Below are positions 62,682 to 64,000 of a DNA stretch of 64,000 bases, in pieces. Origin of the DNA: Rhizobium mayense (GTDB lineage Bacteria; Pseudomonadota; Alphaproteobacteria; Rhizobiales; Rhizobiaceae). A program made the position numbers and the translations under genes. Location: the NCBI RefSeq assembly GCF_030272705.1, contig NZ_JARFYM010000016.1:62001-126000 (forward strand), read 5' to 3'. How positions within the stretch are numbered: the stretch's first letter is position 1; the number at the start of each line of letters is the position of its first letter. The notes beneath the pieces are model-generated. The model was not told the origin of the DNA. It ran no database searches and saw nothing but the letters and a program-made list of their open reading frames with translations.

Positions 62682-64000
62682 TTAATCGAAATCGTCCTGG
62701 CCCGAATTGCCGCCGCCGTTCCGGTTGCCCGAAATGATCTCGCGCTTGCCGACATGGTTTGCCGGGCCGACAAGGCCGTCCTTCTCCATGCGCTCGACGA
62801 GCGAGGCAGCGCGGTTGTAGCCGATACCGAGGCGGCGTTGGATGTAGGAGGTCGAGCACTTCTTGTCGCGCATGACAACCTTGATCGCCTGTTCGTAGAG
62901 ATCGTCGCCGTCTTCCGAGGCGATGGCGCCCTTGTCGAAGACCGCCGCATCTTCTTCCTCGTCCTCGTCAGCGGTGACCGTATCGAGATATTCCGGCCGC
63001 CCCTGAGTCTTCAGATGCGCGACGACCTTTTCGACCTCTTCATCCGAGACAAAGGGACCGTGAACGCGAGAGATGCGCCCGCCGCCGGCCATGTGCAGCA
63101 TGTCGCCCTGGCCGAGGAGCTGTTCGGCCCCCTGCTCGCCAAGGATGGTGCGGCTGTCGATCTTCGAGGTCACCTGGAAGGAGATGCGCGTCGGGAAGTT
63201 CGCCTTGATCGTGCCGGTGATGACATCGACCGAGGGGCGCTGCGTCGCCATGATCAGGTGGATACCGGCGGCGCGTGCCATCTGCGCCAGACGCTGGATC
63301 GCGCCTTCGATTTCCTTGCCGGCAACCATCATCAGGTCGGCCATTTCGTCGACGATGACGACGATATAGGGCATCGGCGTCAAGTCCATTTCCTGGCTCT
63401 CTTCGATCGGAGCACCGGTGCCCTTGTCGAAGCCGGTCTGAACCATGACATGGATCGTCTCACCCTTTTCGCGGGCGGACGCGACGCGGCTGTTATAGCC
63501 GTCGATGTTGCGGACGCCGAGGCGCGACATCTTGCGATAGCGATCCTCCATCTCGCGCACGGCCCATTTCAGCGCCATGACGGCCTTCTTGGGATCGGTG
63601 ACGACGGGGGTCAGCAGGTGCGGGATGCCGTCATAGACGGAAAGTTCGAGCATCTTCGGGTCGACCATGATCAGGCGGCACTGCTCCGGCGTCATGCGAT
63701 AGAGCAGCGACAAGATCATCGTGTTGATGGCGACCGACTTGCCCGAACCGGTGGTGCCGGCAACGAGCAGATGCGGCATCTTGGCGAGTTCAGCGATGAC
63801 CGGTTCGCCGCCGATGGTCTTGCCGAGACCGAGCGCCAGCTTGTAGCCGCTCTTCTCGAAATCCGCCGACTCGATCATTTCGCGGAAGTAGACGGTCTCG
63901 CGGGTGACGTTCGGCAGTTCGATACCGATGACATTGCGGCCGGGGACGACGGCAACGCGGGCCGAAAGCGCCGACATCGAGCGGGCAATATCGTCAGCAA
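62682..64000 (-). CDS. ftsK: DNA translocase FtsK, C-terminal part (5' end outside window)
   Basis: Septal DNA translocase that pumps and resolves the chromosome terminus at division. The visible C-terminal about 439 residues contain the RecA-like motor: Walker A GTTGSGKS, Walker B region YIVVIVDEMADLMM, and IHLIMATQRPSVDVITGTIKAN. The winged-helix gamma domain, which recognises KOPS, ends the protein (DDLYEQAIKVVMRDKKCSTSYIQRRLGIGYNRAASLVERME). The frame is open to the window edge, so the N-terminal membrane domain lies beyond it. Confidence 0.97.
   Translation of the reverse strand, partial: ADDIARSMSALSARVAVVPGRNVIGIELPNVTRETVYFREMIESADFEKSGYKLALGLGKTIGGEPVIAELAKMPHLLVAGTTGSGKSVAINTMILSLLYRMTPEQCRLIMVDPKMLELSVYDGIPHLLTPVVTDPKKAVMALKWAVREMEDRYRKMSRLGVRNIDGYNSRVASAREKGETIHVMVQTGFDKGTGAPIEESQEMDLTPMPYIVVIVDEMADLMMVAGKEIEGAIQRLAQMARAAGIHLIMATQRPSVDVITGTIKANFPTRISFQVTSKIDSRTILGEQGAEQLLGQGDMLHMAGGGRISRVHGPFVSDEEVEKVVAHLKTQGRPEYLDTVTADEDEEEDAAVFDKGAIASEDGDDLYEQAIKVVMRDKKCSTSYIQRRLGIGYNRAASLVERMEKDGLVGPANHVGKREIISGNRNGGGNSGQDDFD

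Noticed and set aside
1..64000. CRISPR arrays, tRNA/rRNA genes, insertion sequences, prophage genes
   Set aside because: No spaced direct-repeat arrays, no recognisable tRNA or rRNA sequence, and no transposase, integrase or phage structural genes were seen.

Overview
The window reads as chromosome of a Rhizobium-type alphaproteobacterium. It is GC-rich and gene-dense. The order of housekeeping genes (pdxH, a J-domain protein, fabI, aroC, ribB, xseB, dxs, tlyA, ftsK), a BioMNY biotin transporter, a BA14K-family protein, BioN/BioY-type transport and rhizobial intergenic palindromes all fit the Rhizobiaceae. No rRNA, tRNA, insertion sequence, prophage or CRISPR array was seen.

Layout. 1-5 kb: end of tldD, a MazG-like protein, a D-Ala-D-Ala carboxypeptidase, a polysaccharide deacetylase, pdxH and a lipoprotein. 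5-7.6 kb: a two-gene operon of a histidine-ammonia-lyase homologue that has lost the MIO-forming Ala-Ser-Gly, plus an ornithine-cyclodeaminase-family protein. 8-13.5 kb: J-domain chaperone, fabI, a phosphoglycerate-mutase-family protein, DUF1344, aroC and ribB. 13.5-16.1 kb: an accessory islet with a tiny membrane protein and a tightly coupled pair of unknown genes. 16.1-24.3 kb: a YcaQ-like DNA glycosylase, bioMNY, a thioesterase, an acetoin-utilisation/histone-deacetylase-family enzyme, xseB, a pirin and dxs.

24.3-41 kb is the standout region: a propane/acetone-type soluble di-iron monooxygenase island (mimABCD type). Hydroxylase large subunit, reductase, hydroxylase small subunit and coupling protein are followed by an amidohydrolase, a DUF59/MIP18 Fe-S assembly protein and a dedicated GroEL-like chaperonin. 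A zinc alcohol dehydrogenase lies upstream. Two AcoR-type sigma-54 activators flank the island, and two textbook -24/-12 promoters precede the alcohol dehydrogenase and the monooxygenase operon. The likely route is alkane to secondary alcohol (MimABCD), then alcohol to ketone (ADH). Between the two lies an uncharacterised divergent block encoding a beta-propeller, a coiled-coil protein and two small proteins, next to a ribbon-helix-helix protein.

41-46.7 kb: a LysR/NAD(P)H-quinone-oxidoreductase-like pair, a chemoreceptor and a DUF4424 protein. 46.8-52 kb: tlyA with an RNA methyltransferase, a palindromic intergenic mosaic, and an enoyl-CoA hydratase/acyl-CoA dehydrogenase operon with a LiuR-like operator. 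52-64 kb: a CorA/ZntB-type transporter, BA14K and GH25 proteins, gbcAB (glycine betaine demethylation) behind an apparent cobalamin riboswitch, an ACT protein, a threonylcarbamoyl-AMP synthase, an FAD-linked hydroxyacid dehydrogenase, a GntR/MOSC divergon with a perfect 20-bp operator, and the C-terminal part of ftsK.

Most notable for follow-up: the B12 riboswitch before gbcAB; the MIO-less lyase operon; the unknown pair at 14064-16084; the unknown block at 28087-30256; and the structured leader with a possible 59-codon ORF ahead of the monooxygenase.
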